A stretch of DNA of 64,000 nt from Roseovarius sp. (GTDB taxonomy: Bacteria > Pseudomonadota > Alphaproteobacteria > Rhodobacterales > Rhodobacteraceae), in the NCBI GenBank assembly GCA_014359765.1, contig JACIYT010000001.1, positions 351,448 to 415,447 of the forward strand, written 5' to 3'. Under the pieces are notes generated by a model. The model did no database searches, was not told where the DNA came from, and was given only the letters and a program-made list of their open reading frames with translations. Each line of letters opens with the position of its first letter. Positions within the stretch are counted from its first letter, which is position 1. Shown here in pieces: positions 44,607-57,006 of the stretch. The translations under genes were made by a program, and so were the position numbers.

Positions 44607-47600
44607 ATGACCCGTTTCGCCACCCCGATCGCCGAACAGATCTGGAACATGAAATACCGCCTGCACGATGCCGATGGCACCCCCGTCGATGCCAGTGTCG
44701 AGGATAGCTGGCGGCGCATCGCGCGGGCGCTGGCGGCGGTCGAGGCGGAGCCGGCGCAATGGGAGGACCGTTTTTACGCCGCGCTCGAGGATTTCAGGTT
44801 CCTGCCGGCGGGGCGGATCACGGCGGGGGCGGGCACCGCGCGCAAGGTCACGCTCTTCAACTGCTTTGTCATGGGCACGATTCCCGATGACATGGGCGGC
44901 ATTTTCGACGCCCTGCGCGAGGCCGCGCTGACCATGCAGCAGGGCGGGGGCATCGGCTATGATTTCTCGACGATCCGGCCGAGGGGCGCCCCGGTCAGGG
45001 GCGTTTCGGCGGATGCGAGCGGGCCGCTTTCCTTCATGGACGTGTGGGATGCGATGTGCCGCACGATCATGAGCGCGGGCAGTCGGCGCGGCGCGATGAT
45101 GGCCACGATGCGCTGCGACCATCCCGATATCGAGGATTTCATCGCAGCCAAGTCCGATCCGGGGCGGCTGCGGATGTTCAACCTCTCGGTGCTGGTCACG
45201 GATGCCTTCATGGCGGCGGTCAGGGCCGATGGGCCCTGGGAGCTGCAATTCGGCGGCAAGGTCTATCACACGCTGCCCGCGCGTGACCTGTGGAACCGGA
45301 TCATGCAGGCCACCTATGACTATGCCGAGCCGGGGGTGATCTTCATCGACCGGATCAACCAGGCCAACAACCTCGCCTATTGCGAGGAAATCGCGGCGAC
45401 CAATCCGTGCGTCACTGCCGAGACATGGATCACGACCGAGGACGGCGCGCGACAGGTGCGCGACCTGATCGGTCGCCCGTTCCGGGCCCTGGTCGATGGC
45501 AAGGCTTTCGACACCGGGCCCGACGGGTTCTTTGCCACCGGGGTAAAGCCCGTGCTGCGGCTCTTGACCACGTGCGGGCGCAGCTTGCGGCTGACGGCCG
45601 ATCACCCGGTGCGGAAGGTGACGCAGAAAACACGCTGGCGGCTCGAGAGCGACTGGGTCGCGGCGGGCGACCTGCGCCCCGGCGACGAGGTCATGCTGCA
45701 CGATCATCGGTCCGCGGTGCCGGTGGCGCAGCCCGGTGATGCGCGCGGCTATCTGCTGGGCCTGCTGATCGGTGACGGGGTGATCCGCGCCGACAAGACG
45801 CTGATATCGGTCTGGCCCCGGGCCGCCTGTGGCAATGGCGCGCCGCTGCCCAACCCGGTCATGGCGCATGTCGAGGCGCTTTTGCGCAGCCTGCCGCACC
45901 GCGCCGATTTCGCCGGATGGCAGGAGGTGGCGGGAAGGGGAGAATATCGGATCGGCACCGCCGCCCTGACCGCGCTGGCGCGGGAGTACGGGCTGGGGCC
46001 GGGAAACAAGACCCTGACCCCCGAAATCGAGGCCGCCGCGCCCGGATTTTGTGCTGCCGTGCTGCGCGGGCTGTTCGACGCTGACGGGTCGGTGCAGGGC
46101 ACGCAGGACAAGGGTGTTTCGGTGCGCCTTGCCCAGAGCGACGCAGCCCTCCTCGAGGCGGCGCAGCGGATGCTGGCCCGGCTTGGCGTGCAATCCACCC
46201 TCTACCGCGACCGCCGCGCAGCGGGCGAGAGCATCCTGCCGGACGGCAAGAGGGGGCTGCGCGCCTATCCGACCCGTGCGCAGCACGAATTGGTGATTTC
46301 CGGAGACAACCTGCCGGTCTATGCCGACAGGGTCGGCTTTGGCGATCCGGAAAAGGCGCGGCGGCTGGAGGTCGCGATCGGCGGCTATCGCCGTGCGCTC
46401 AACCGCGAGCGGTTCACGGCGGTCGTGGCCGAAGTGGCCGAGGATGGCGAGGCCGAGGTCTTCGACGTGTCGGTGCCCGGAATTAATGCCTTCGATGCCA
46501 ATGGGTTTTATGTGCATAATTGCGGCGAGCAGCCACTGCCGCCCTACGGCGCCTGCCTGCTGGGTTCGATCAACCTGGCAAAGCTGGTGATAGACCCGTT
46601 CGGGCCGCGCGCGCGGCTCGATGCGGCGGCGCTCAAGGCGCTGGTGCCGGTGGCGGTGCGGATGATGGACAACGTGATCGACGTGTCGGGCTTTCCGCTG
46701 CCGCAGCAGGCGGCCGAAGCGCGGGCCAAGCGGCGCATCGGGCTGGGTGTCACCGGGCTTGCCGATGTTCTGGCGATGGTGGGGCTGCGCTATGGCGAGG
46801 AGAAGGCGGTGCGTCAGACCGAAATCTGGATGCACAAGATCGCCGTGGCGGCCTATCTGGCGAGCACCGAACTGGCGCGGGAAAAGGGGGCGTTTCCGCT
46901 CTTTGACGCGGAAAAATTCCTCGCCTCCGGCACGATGGAGGGCATGGATGAGAGCGTGCGCGCGGCGGTGGCGCGGCATGGCATCCGCAACGCCCTGCTG
47001 ACCAGCGTCGCACCCACGGGCACGATCAGCCTCTATGCCGGCAATGTCAGCAGCGGGATCGAGCCGGTCTTTGCCCATGCCTATACGCGCAAGGTGCTGC
47101 AACCCGACGGATCGCGCAGCGAGGAGGAGGTGGTCGATTACGCCGTCGCCCTGTGGCGCGACAAGATGGGCGATGCGCCCCTGCCCGAGTGGTTCGTGAC
47201 GGCGCAGGACCTTGCCCCCGAGGCGCATGTGAAGATGCAGGCGGCGGCGCAGAAATGGGTCGATTCCTCGATCTCCAAGACGATCAACTGCCCGGCGGAC
47301 ATCTCCTTCGAGGCGTTCAAGGACGTTTACATGCAGGCCTGGGAGGCGGGCTGCAAGGGATGCACCACCTATCGGCCCAATGACGTGACCGGCAGCGTTC
47401 TGAGCGTGAGCGAGAGCGCCGACAAGGTGCCCGGCGAGGGGGCTGTGACGGGGCAGGGGGGCGAGGTGATCTACATGGCCGAGCCGCTCGACCGGCCGAC
47501 GGAACTGGAGGGCGCGACCTACAAGCTGAAATGGCCTGACAGCAATCACGCGATCTATGTCACCGTGAACGATATCGTTCTGAACGGGCACAGGCGGCCC

Positions 47601-47993
47601 TTCGAGGTGTTCATCAACTCCAAGAACATGGAGCATTACGCCTGGACGGTGGCGCTCACGCGGATGATCTCGGCGGTGTTCCGGCGCGGCGGCGACGTGT
47701 CCTTCGTGGTGGAGGAGCTCAAGGCCGTGTTCGACCCGCGGGGCGGGGCCTGGATGGGCGGCAAATACGTGCCCTCGATCCTCGCCGCCATCGGCGGCGT
47801 GCTCGAGCGGCACATGGTCGCCATCGGGTTTCTGGAGGGCGAGGGGATGGGCCTCAAGGAGGACCCGCAGGCGCAGGGCGTGGGGGCCGAGGCGCCCCGC
47901 GGCCCGGCCTGCCCGGCCTGCGGCAGCCATGACATGCGCATGATCGAGGGCTGCATGACCTGCGCCAGCTGCGGCCACAGCAAATGCGCATGA
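44607..47993 (+). CDS. nrdJ: B12-dependent (class II) ribonucleotide reductase with intein
   Basis: Reduces ribonucleotides to deoxyribonucleotides using adenosylcobalamin to make a protein thiyl radical. The ATG at 44607 (MTRFATPIAEQI) has AAGGA 7 nt upstream. The 1128-aa precursor is one open frame: N-extein (1-267), a 371-aa intein (268-638) and C-extein (639-1128), giving a 757-aa mature enzyme. Redox and radical cysteines match those known in NrdJ: C86 in LFNCFV, C639 in the rebuilt NPCGEQPLPPYGAC motif, and C650 at its end. The C-terminal tail CPACGSHD...CMTCASCGHSKC is cysteine-rich, as needed for re-reduction. No cobalamin riboswitch is seen in the short upstream region. Confidence 0.96.
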   Translation: MTRFATPIAEQIWNMKYRLHDADGTPVDASVEDSWRRIARALAAVEAEPAQWEDRFYAALEDFRFLPAGRITAGAGTARKVTLFNCFVMGTIPDDMGGIFDALREAALTMQQGGGIGYDFSTIRPRGAPVRGVSADASGPLSFMDVWDAMCRTIMSAGSRRGAMMATMRCDHPDIEDFIAAKSDPGRLRMFNLSVLVTDAFMAAVRADGPWELQFGGKVYHTLPARDLWNRIMQATYDYAEPGVIFIDRINQANNLAYCEEIAATNPCVTAETWITTEDGARQVRDLIGRPFRALVDGKAFDTGPDGFFATGVKPVLRLLTTCGRSLRLTADHPVRKVTQKTRWRLESDWVAAGDLRPGDEVMLHDHRSAVPVAQPGDARGYLLGLLIGDGVIRADKTLISVWPRAACGNGAPLPNPVMAHVEALLRSLPHRADFAGWQEVAGRGEYRIGTAALTALAREYGLGPGNKTLTPEIEAAAPGFCAAVLRGLFDADGSVQGTQDKGVSVRLAQSDAALLEAAQRMLARLGVQSTLYRDRRAAGESILPDGKRGLRAYPTRAQHELVISGDNLPVYADRVGFGDPEKARRLEVAIGGYRRALNRERFTAVVAEVAEDGEAEVFDVSVPGINAFDANGFYVHNCGEQPLPPYGACLLGSINLAKLVIDPFGPRARLDAAALKALVPVAVRMMDNVIDVSGFPLPQQAAEARAKRRIGLGVTGLADVLAMVGLRYGEEKAVRQTEIWMHKIAVAAYLASTELAREKGAFPLFDAEKFLASGTMEGMDESVRAAVARHGIRNALLTSVAPTGTISLYAGNVSSGIEPVFAHAYTRKVLQPDGSRSEEEVVDYAVALWRDKMGDAPLPEWFVTAQDLAPEAHVKMQAAAQKWVDSSISKTINCPADISFEAFKDVYMQAWEAGCKGCTTYRPNDVTGSVLSVSESADKVPGEGAVTGQGGEVIYMAEPLDRPTELEGATYKLKWPDSNHAIYVTVNDIVLNGHRRPFEVFINSKNMEHYAWTVALTRMISAVFRRGGDVSFVVEELKAVFDPRGGAWMGGKYVPSILAAIGGVLERHMVAIGFLEGEGMGLKEDPQAQGVGAEAPRGPACPACGSHDMRMIEGCMTCASCGHSKCA
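45408..46520 (+). mobile_element. Intein with LAGLIDADG homing endonuclease, inserted at NP|CGEQ of NrdJ
   Basis: A 371-aa in-frame insert. Splicing residues are all present: Cys1 (CVTAETWITTEDG), the block-B T63-A-D-H66 motif in LTADHP, penultimate His370 and Asn371 in GFYVHN, and Cys+1 of the host. Block F reads VFDVSVPGINAFDANGFYVHN. The endonuclease has two dodecapeptide motifs, YLLGLLIGDG (Asp123) and LRGLFDADG (Asp226), both with the catalytic acid, so it looks active. The insertion lies exactly before the predicted radical cysteine, so unspliced enzyme should be dead. RNR genes are known intein hosts. Confidence 0.95.
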
Positions 47994-48015
47994 GCGGGCA
48001 GGCCGCCCCGCCCGT

Positions 48016-48135
48016 TCAGAGGATCGCCATCGCCGACAGAACGAAAGCGGCGATAATCGCGCCATAGACGATCGCCACCGCCCCCCAGGAGGCAGAGCGC
48101 ATGCGCAGTTCGCGGTTGAGCTCGTCGCGGGTCAT
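48016..48135 (-). CDS. 39-aa single-pass membrane peptide
   Basis: Too short for the ORF track. ATG 48135 is preceded by AAGGAGG with good spacing. The peptide starts MTRDELNRELRMRSASW, a charged cytoplasmic-looking segment, then one hydrophobic helix GAVAIVYGAIIAAFVLSAMAIL to the C-terminus. The strong ribosome site and clean charged/hydrophobic split support it as a real gene. It faces nrdJ tail to tail with 22 bp between stops. Function unknown. Confidence 0.7.
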   Translation of the reverse strand: MTRDELNRELRMRSASWGAVAIVYGAIIAAFVLSAMAIL

Positions 48136-48192
48136 GGTCTGCCTCCTTGTCCCGGGGCTGGCATATCATGACCGCACATAATCGAAATCCGC

Positions 48193-48221
48193 CGCCGCGC
48201 AATCACCCGCGGCGCGGTTTT
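48193..48221 (+). terminator. Hairpin with T-run, possible nrdJ terminator
   Basis: CGCCGCG-N8-CGCGGCG, then CGG and TTTT on the plus strand, 200 bp after nrdJ and beyond the antisense small gene. If it ends the nrdJ transcript, that transcript would cover the small gene. Confidence 0.4.
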
Positions 48222-48305
48222 CCATGCGATTCGTGCATGATGTTGCGGCGTTCCGCGCATGTCGCGCGGAAACGAACCTCCGATGTCGAAAAGCGACGCG
48301 CGCTC

Positions 48306-51605
<3,300 letters not shown>

Positions 51606-51668
51606 CTGGGTCCCCCGGCGGCTGGCAGCGGGCGCGGGCCAAGTGGGCGCGCGCCCAAATTCTCGCGG

Positions 51669-51696
51669 GTTATAGCCGTCGCCGGGCGGGGCGCAA
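51669..51696 (-). promoter_or_regulatory. Candidate carB promoter
   Basis: On the minus strand, TTGCGC, a 16-bp spacer, TATAAC, about 60 bp before the carB start. Confidence 0.6.
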
Positions 51697-51789
51697 GGGC
51701 GATCGCGAATCCGCCGGACGGCGGCGTTTTCCGGGGTGCAGCGCCGCGCCGCGCGCACTAGATGAACGGCGACCAGTCAGGAGGGCGGG

Positions 51790-52911
51790 GTGCGGATTCG
51801 TTTCGATCACGGGCCGGGGGGCGGCGCGGCGCAGTTCCTGGGGGCTGCGCGCCTCATCGTGGCGCGGGAGGCGGCGGAGGTCGCCCCGGCGCTGGCCGCG
51901 CTCGATGCGGCGCGGGCCGAGGGCGCGTGGATCGCGGGCTTTGCCAGCTACGAGATGGGCTTTGCGCTCGAGCCGCGCCTGCTGCCGCTGATGCCCGCGC
52001 GCCGCCGCCTGCCGCTCCTGCAATTCGGGGTCTATGACGGCCCGCAGGCCGCGCCGCCGCCGGCGGCGGGCCTTGCTGCGCTCGGCCCGCTGGTGCCCGA
52101 ATGGGACGCCGCGCGCCATGCCCGGGCGTTCGAGGCGGTTCACGCGCTGATCGGCGCGGGCGACATCTACCAGGCGAATCTCACCTTTGCCGGCACGCTC
52201 GCCGCCGAGGGGCGCGCGTCGGCGCTCCATGCCGCGCTGGCCGCGGTGCAGCCGGTGCGTTTCGGCGCGCTGATCGAGGCCCCCGGCCTGCCCGCGATCC
52301 TGTCGCGCTCGCCCGAGTTGTTCTTTCGCACCGATGGCGAGGGCGCCATCGAGACGCGGCCGATGAAGGGCACCCAGCCGCGCAGCGCCGATCCGGCCGA
52401 AGATGCGCGCCGCCGGTTCTTTCTCCAGACGGATGCGAAGAACCGCGCTGAAAACCTGATGATCGTGGACCTTCTGCGCAACGACATCAGCCGGGTGAGC
52501 CTGCCCGGATCGGTGCGCGTGCCCGCGCTCTTTACGGTCGAGAGCTACGAGACCGTCCATCAGATGACCTCGTGCATCACCGCGCGGCTGCGCCCCGGCA
52601 CGGGGCTGGCCGCGATTCTCGCGGCGCTTTTCCCCTGCGGCTCGATCACCGGCGCGCCGAAGATCCGCGCCATGGAGATCCTCGCCCGCGTCGAGCGCCG
52701 CGCGCGCGAGATCTATTGTGGCACGATCGGCTGGGCCGCGCCCGACGGGCGGGCCGAGTTCAACGTCGCGATCCGCACGCTGATGCTCGAACACGGGGCG
52801 GCGCGGCTCGATGTGGGCGGTGGCGTCGTCCATGACAGCACCGCGGCGGGCGAATACGAGGAGGCGCTGTGGAAGGCGCGCTTTGCCCGTCTCGGTGACG
52901 TGCCGGGCTGA
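51790..52911 (+). CDS. pabB: Aminodeoxychorismate synthase component I
   Basis: Converts chorismate to aminodeoxychorismate for folate, with a glutaminase partner (PabA) not seen here. The GTG at 51790 follows AGGAGGG. The 373-aa chorismate-binding protein has GAGDIYQANLTF (about 120), the PabB-type lysine motif RPMKGTQPR (about 195-203), which separates it from anthranilate synthase, VDLLRNDISRV and GGGVVHDSTAAGEYEEAL. It converges with the cyclopropane synthase gene, 4 bp between stops. Confidence 0.93.
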   Translation: MRIRFDHGPGGGAAQFLGAARLIVAREAAEVAPALAALDAARAEGAWIAGFASYEMGFALEPRLLPLMPARRRLPLLQFGVYDGPQAAPPPAAGLAALGPLVPEWDAARHARAFEAVHALIGAGDIYQANLTFAGTLAAEGRASALHAALAAVQPVRFGALIEAPGLPAILSRSPELFFRTDGEGAIETRPMKGTQPRSADPAEDARRRFFLQTDAKNRAENLMIVDLLRNDISRVSLPGSVRVPALFTVESYETVHQMTSCITARLRPGTGLAAILAALFPCGSITGAPKIRAMEILARVERRAREIYCGTIGWAAPDGRAEFNVAIRTLMLEHGAARLDVGGGVVHDSTAAGEYEEALWKARFARLGDVPG

Positions 52912-52915
52912 GCCG

Positions 52916-54157
52916 TCATTCCGCCGCCCGCAGATCCCGCTCCGCGTCGTCCCGGTAGAGATAGTCGCGTGTGAGCGGCACCGCGTCCAGTTTCGGCGTC
53001 ATCTGGAACTGGAACACCACCTGATCGCTGAGCCGGAAGGTCAGCTCGCAGGCAATCAGGTAATAGCGCCACATGCGGCAGAACCGGTCGTCATAGAGCG
53101 CGCGCGCGCGGTCGATACCGGCCTCGAAGCGGCGGCGCCATTCGCGCAGCGTCTCGGCGTAATGCAGTCGCCAGATCTCCACGTCGGTGGTGATGAGCCG
53201 GTGCTTCTCGACCGCGGTCATGACCTCGGACATGGCCGGGCAATAGCCGCCGGGAAAGATGTATTTGAGGATCCAGGGGCTCGTGGCGCCGGGCGGGCCG
53301 GCGCGCCCGATCGTGTGGATCAGGGCGATCCCGTCGGGCGCGAGCAGGCGCCTGACGGTTGCGAAATACTCGGGGTAATGCGGCACGCCGACATGCTCGA
53401 ACATGCCGATCGACACGATCCGGTCGAACTTTCCCTCGACATCGCGGTAATCCATGAGGTGAAACCTGGCCCGGTCCTCCAGACCTGCCTCACGGGCGCG
53501 CGCATTGGCCATCGCGTGCTGTTCGCGCGAGAGCGTGACGCCGGTCACCTCGGCCCCGAAATCGCGCGCGAGCGTCAGCCCCATGCCGCCCCAGCCGCAG
53601 CCGATATCGAGAACGCGCATACCCGGGCGGATCAGCAGCTTGCGGGCGATGTGGCGTTTCTTGGCGGCCTGCGCCTCCTCCAGCGTCATGCCCGGCCGGG
53701 CGTAATAGGCGCAGGAATATTGCCGGTCCTCGTCGAGGAAGAGATCGTACAATTCCCCGGAAAGGTCGTAATGATGCGCCACGTTGGCCTGCGCGCGCGG
53801 CGCCGGGTTGAACTGATCCCACCGCCGCTTGATCCAGCGCAGCGCCTCGAGCGGCCGGCGAAAGGCCGGCTGGCCCTGAGCCTCCAGATTGGCGATGGCG
53901 AGGCCGAGAAAGCCGTAGAGGTCATCGTCCTCGATGATGAGGGTGCCGTCCATGTAGCCTTCGCCCACGCCCATGTCCGGCGACAAGACGATCCGGCGCG
54001 GCAGGCTCGGGTCGGTCAGGGTGACCGCGACCTCGGGTTCGGGCCCGGGCCCGTAACTGCGCCGGGCCCCGTCGGGATAGGTCACATGAAGCCGCCCCTG
54101 GCAAAAGAGATGGCCGAGCAGGCGATCGAGCGCCGCGCTCCACATTCCGCTCAACAT
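52916..54157 (-). CDS. cfa: Cyclopropane-fatty-acyl-phospholipid synthase family protein
   Basis: SAM-dependent enzyme that adds a methylene across double bonds of membrane lipids. The ATG at 54157 (MLSGMWSAALDRL) has GGAGG upstream; the track start is too early. The 413-aa protein has an N-terminal lipid-related domain (about 1-100) and a C-terminal methyltransferase with HHYDLSGELYDLFLDEDRQYSCAYY (about 125-150), VLDIGCGWGGMGLTLARDFGAEVTGVTLS (about 190-218) and FDRIVSIGMFEHVG. Whether it makes cyclopropane rings or another methylated lipid is not settled by sequence. Confidence 0.9.
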   Translation of the reverse strand: MLSGMWSAALDRLLGHLFCQGRLHVTYPDGARRSYGPGPEPEVAVTLTDPSLPRRIVLSPDMGVGEGYMDGTLIIEDDDLYGFLGLAIANLEAQGQPAFRRPLEALRWIKRRWDQFNPAPRAQANVAHHYDLSGELYDLFLDEDRQYSCAYYARPGMTLEEAQAAKKRHIARKLLIRPGMRVLDIGCGWGGMGLTLARDFGAEVTGVTLSREQHAMANARAREAGLEDRARFHLMDYRDVEGKFDRIVSIGMFEHVGVPHYPEYFATVRRLLAPDGIALIHTIGRAGPPGATSPWILKYIFPGGYCPAMSEVMTAVEKHRLITTDVEIWRLHYAETLREWRRRFEAGIDRARALYDDRFCRMWRYYLIACELTFRLSDQVVFQFQMTPKLDAVPLTRDYLYRDDAERDLRAAE

Positions 54158-54284
54158 CACACACCTCCAGTTCCGCGCCGGCCTGGCGCATCCATCGGCG
54201 ATTTGTTCCCGTTTCACGCTCCCTGATTGTTGATCAAATTGTCCGGGCTGTAAATGGCCGCGCGGCACGGGGCCCGGTCGCGGC

Positions 54285-54313
54285 TTGACTTTGCCGCGCC
54301 GCCCATGTGTATC
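54285..54313 (+). promoter_or_regulatory. Candidate aspS promoter
   Basis: TTGACT, a 17-bp spacer, TGTATC, 55 bp before the aspS start. The -10 match is weak. Confidence 0.45.
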
Positions 54314-54368
54314 GGCGCGGACCCGAGACAAACCCCGAACCGCGCCGCCCCCGGCCCCGGAGAGAAAA

Positions 54369-56150
54369 ATGCACGCATATCGCAGCCATACCTGCGCCGA
54401 TCTGAGAAAATCCCATGTCGGAGAGACCGTCCGCCTTGCCGGATGGGTCCACCGCATCCGCGATCACGGCGGCGTGCTCTTCATCGACCTGCGCGACCAT
54501 TACGGCGTGACGCAGGTGCTGTGCGATTCCGACAGCCCGGTTTTCGATGCCGTCGAGGGGCTGCGCGCCGAATATTGCGTGCGCATCGACGGGGTGGTGA
54601 AGGCGCGCGACGAAAGCCTCGTCAACCCGAAGCTGCCCACCGGCGAGATAGAGGTCTATATCCGGGACATGGAGGTGCTTGGCGCGGCCGCCGAACTGCC
54701 GCTTCAGGTCTTCGGCGATCAGGAATACCCCGAGGAGACGCGCCTGCGCTATCGCTATCTCGACCTGCGCCGCGAGGCGATGCAGCGCAACATGGTGCTG
54801 CGTTCGGACGTGGTGGCCTCGATCCGCCGACGCATGTGGGAGCGTGGGTTCCGTGAATTCCAGACGCCGATCATCACCGCCTCCTCGCCCGAGGGCGCGC
54901 GCGATTTCCTGGTGCCCTCGCGGCTCCATCCGGGCAAGTTCTACGCCCTGCCGCAGGCGCCGCAGCAGTTCAAGCAGCTCATCATGGTCTCGGGGTTTGA
55001 TCGCTATTTCCAGATCGCACCCTGTTTCCGCGACGAGGACCCGCGCGCCGACCGCTCGCCCACCGATTTCTACCAGCTCGACATGGAAATGTCCTTTGTC
55101 GAGCAGCAGGACGTGTTCGATACCGTCGCCCCGGTGATCGCGGGCGTGTTCGAGGAATTCGGCCAGGGCGTGCGCGTCGATGCCCCCGAAACCTGGCCGC
55201 AGATCCCCTATGCCGAGGCGCTGCTGAAATACGGCACCGACAAGCCCGACCTGCGCAACCCCATTGAAATGCAGGATGTCTCCGACCATTTCCGCGGCTC
55301 GGGCTTCGCCATCTTCGCGCGCCTGCTGGAGCAGGAGGGCACGCAGATCCGCGCCATCCCCGCCCCCAGGGGCGGCAGCCGCAAGTTCTGCGACCGCATG
55401 AACGCCTTTGCCCAGAAAGAGGGGCTGCCGGGGATGGGCTATATCTTCTGGCGGGAGGCTGAGGGCGCGATGGAGGCCGCAGGCCCGCTGGCCAGGAATA
55501 TCGGCCCCGAGCGCACCGAGGCCATCCGTCAGCAGCTTGGGCTTGGCGTGGGCGACGCCGCCTTCTTCCTCGGCGGCAAGCCGCAGGCCTTCGAGCGGGT
55601 CGCGGCCAAGGCCCGCGTCACCATCGGCGAGGAGTTGGGCCTGACCGAGCAGGACCGCTTCGCCTTTGCCTGGATCGTCGATTTTCCGATGTATGAGAAG
55701 GACGCGGAAAGCGGCCGCGTGGATTTCTCCCACAACCCGTTTTCCATGCCCCAGGGCGGGCGCGCCGCGCTCGACGGCAACCCGCTCGAGGTGCTGGGCT
55801 ATCAGTATGACCTCGCCTGCAACGGCTATGAGCTTGTCTCCGGCGCGATTCGCAACCACCGCCCCGAGATCATGTTCAAGGCCTTTGAACTGGCGGGCTA
55901 TGGCGAAGAGGAGGTGCGCAAGCGCTTCGGCGGGATGGTCGGCGCGTTCCAGTTCGGCGCGCCGCCCCATGGTGGCTGCGCGGCGGGGATCGATCGGATC
56001 GTGATGCTGCTCGCGGGCACCTCGAACATCCGCGAGGTGATCATGTTCCCGATGAACCAGCGCGCCGAGGATCTGATGATGAACGCCCCCTCCGATCCGA
56101 CGCCCGAGCAGCTGATGGAGCTTGGCCTGCGCATCGTGCCGCGCGACTGA
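54369..56150 (+). CDS. aspS: Aspartate--tRNA ligase
   Basis: 593-aa bacterial-type class II AspRS. The ATG at 54369 gives [21 protein letters not shown]. It has the N-terminal OB-fold anticodon-binding domain (about 1-110), motif 2 [25 protein letters not shown] (about 219-243), the bacterial GAD insertion domain (about 290-420), and motif 3 [16 protein letters not shown] near the C-terminus. Whether it also charges tRNAAsn, as some alphaproteobacterial enzymes do, cannot be decided here. Confidence 0.97.
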   Translation: MHAYRSHTCADLRKSHVGETVRLAGWVHRIRDHGGVLFIDLRDHYGVTQVLCDSDSPVFDAVEGLRAEYCVRIDGVVKARDESLVNPKLPTGEIEVYIRDMEVLGAAAELPLQVFGDQEYPEETRLRYRYLDLRREAMQRNMVLRSDVVASIRRRMWERGFREFQTPIITASSPEGARDFLVPSRLHPGKFYALPQAPQQFKQLIMVSGFDRYFQIAPCFRDEDPRADRSPTDFYQLDMEMSFVEQQDVFDTVAPVIAGVFEEFGQGVRVDAPETWPQIPYAEALLKYGTDKPDLRNPIEMQDVSDHFRGSGFAIFARLLEQEGTQIRAIPAPRGGSRKFCDRMNAFAQKEGLPGMGYIFWREAEGAMEAAGPLARNIGPERTEAIRQQLGLGVGDAAFFLGGKPQAFERVAAKARVTIGEELGLTEQDRFAFAWIVDFPMYEKDAESGRVDFSHNPFSMPQGGRAALDGNPLEVLGYQYDLACNGYELVSGAIRNHRPEIMFKAFELAGYGEEEVRKRFGGMVGAFQFGAPPHGGCAAGIDRIVMLLAGTSNIREVIMFPMNQRAEDLMMNAPSDPTPEQLMELGLRIVPRD

Positions 56151-56156
56151 GCGCGC

Positions 56157-56858
56157 TCAGATCGCGACCGGCTCGGCCAGCCGCGCCTCGATCAGGCACA
56201 TGACATGCGCCAGCCCCGCCTCGGCCCCGTGGCCGGTCAGCCCGCCCGCCGCCTGCGCCAGTGACGGATCGTCGGCCGCCTGCGCCACGCCGGTCAGGAA
56301 CTGCGCCGCATAGGCGATCGCCGCGCGGTCGGGGCCGCCGCTCAGCACCGCGCGGACATGGTCGAGATCCTCGCGATAGGCGAGGCGGTCTGGCGTGATC
56401 CGCTCCTGCGAGAGCGGGTAGAGACCCGTGGGACAGCGCTCGGGCGGCAGATGGCGCAGCACCGCCTGCTGGAATTCGGCGAGCCGCACCAGCGGTTTCG
56501 GCAGGAACCCGTCCGCCCCCGCCCGCAGCGCCGCGCCCTCGCGCCCGGTATCGCCGCTCATGGCGAGGATCACCGGGATGCGCGGGCGCGCGGCGCCGAG
56601 CCGGGCGATCAGGTCGAGGCCCGAACCGTCCGGCAGGCCGGGATCGACGATGATCACCGAGGGGCGATAGACCTGAAGATGCCGCTCGGCGGCGCGCAGG
56701 CTGTCGGCGCGGCGCAGGCGCGCGCCGCTGCGCAGGCACATCAGGCGCAGCGCCTCCGAGGCAAAGCGGCTGTCCTCCACCGCAAGCAGGGTCAGCCCGA
56801 GCAGCGGGCGGGTGGGCGGAACGGTCCGCGGCTGGACGAGCGTTTCCGGGTCGGTCAT
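56157..56858 (-). CDS. Single-domain response regulator with C-terminal helical region
   Basis: 233-aa protein. ATG 56858 (MTDPETLVQPR) has GAGGAG 7 nt upstream; the track start is far too early. The receiver domain (about 22-140) has the acidic pocket VEDSRFASEAL, phosphoacceptor Asp in VIIVDPGLPDGSGLDLI, and the lysine in DGFLPKPL. The C-terminal ~90 residues are helical, without a DNA-binding or enzymatic motif I can name. It is convergent with aspS and has no histidine kinase neighbour. Confidence 0.85.
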   Translation of the reverse strand: MTDPETLVQPRTVPPTRPLLGLTLLAVEDSRFASEALRLMCLRSGARLRRADSLRAAERHLQVYRPSVIIVDPGLPDGSGLDLIARLGAARPRIPVILAMSGDTGREGAALRAGADGFLPKPLVRLAEFQQAVLRHLPPERCPTGLYPLSQERITPDRLAYREDLDHVRAVLSGGPDRAAIAYAAQFLTGVAQAADDPSLAQAAGGLTGHGAEAGLAHVMCLIEARLAEPVAI

Positions 56859-56946
56859 CGCAAGGCTCCTCTCGGGATCACACGCGCCCAGAATGCCAGC
56901 CCGGGATGAACGCCCGGTTAACGCGCGGGCTGCGTCGCCCTGCCGC

Positions 56947-56975
56947 TTGAAAGCGCGCCCCACCCGCGTCATAAC
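56947..56975 (+). promoter_or_regulatory. Candidate mce promoter
   Basis: TTGAAA, a 17-bp spacer, CATAAC, 31 bp before the mce start. Confidence 0.5.
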
Positions 56976-57006
56976 CCCGCCTGACCAGCCAGAAAGGACC
57001 GGCCCC

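Noticed and set aside
45408-46520. The nrdJ insert as a transposon or an assembly error
   Set aside because: It is in frame, flanked by exact splice-junction residues, and carries intein and endonuclease motifs in the right order.
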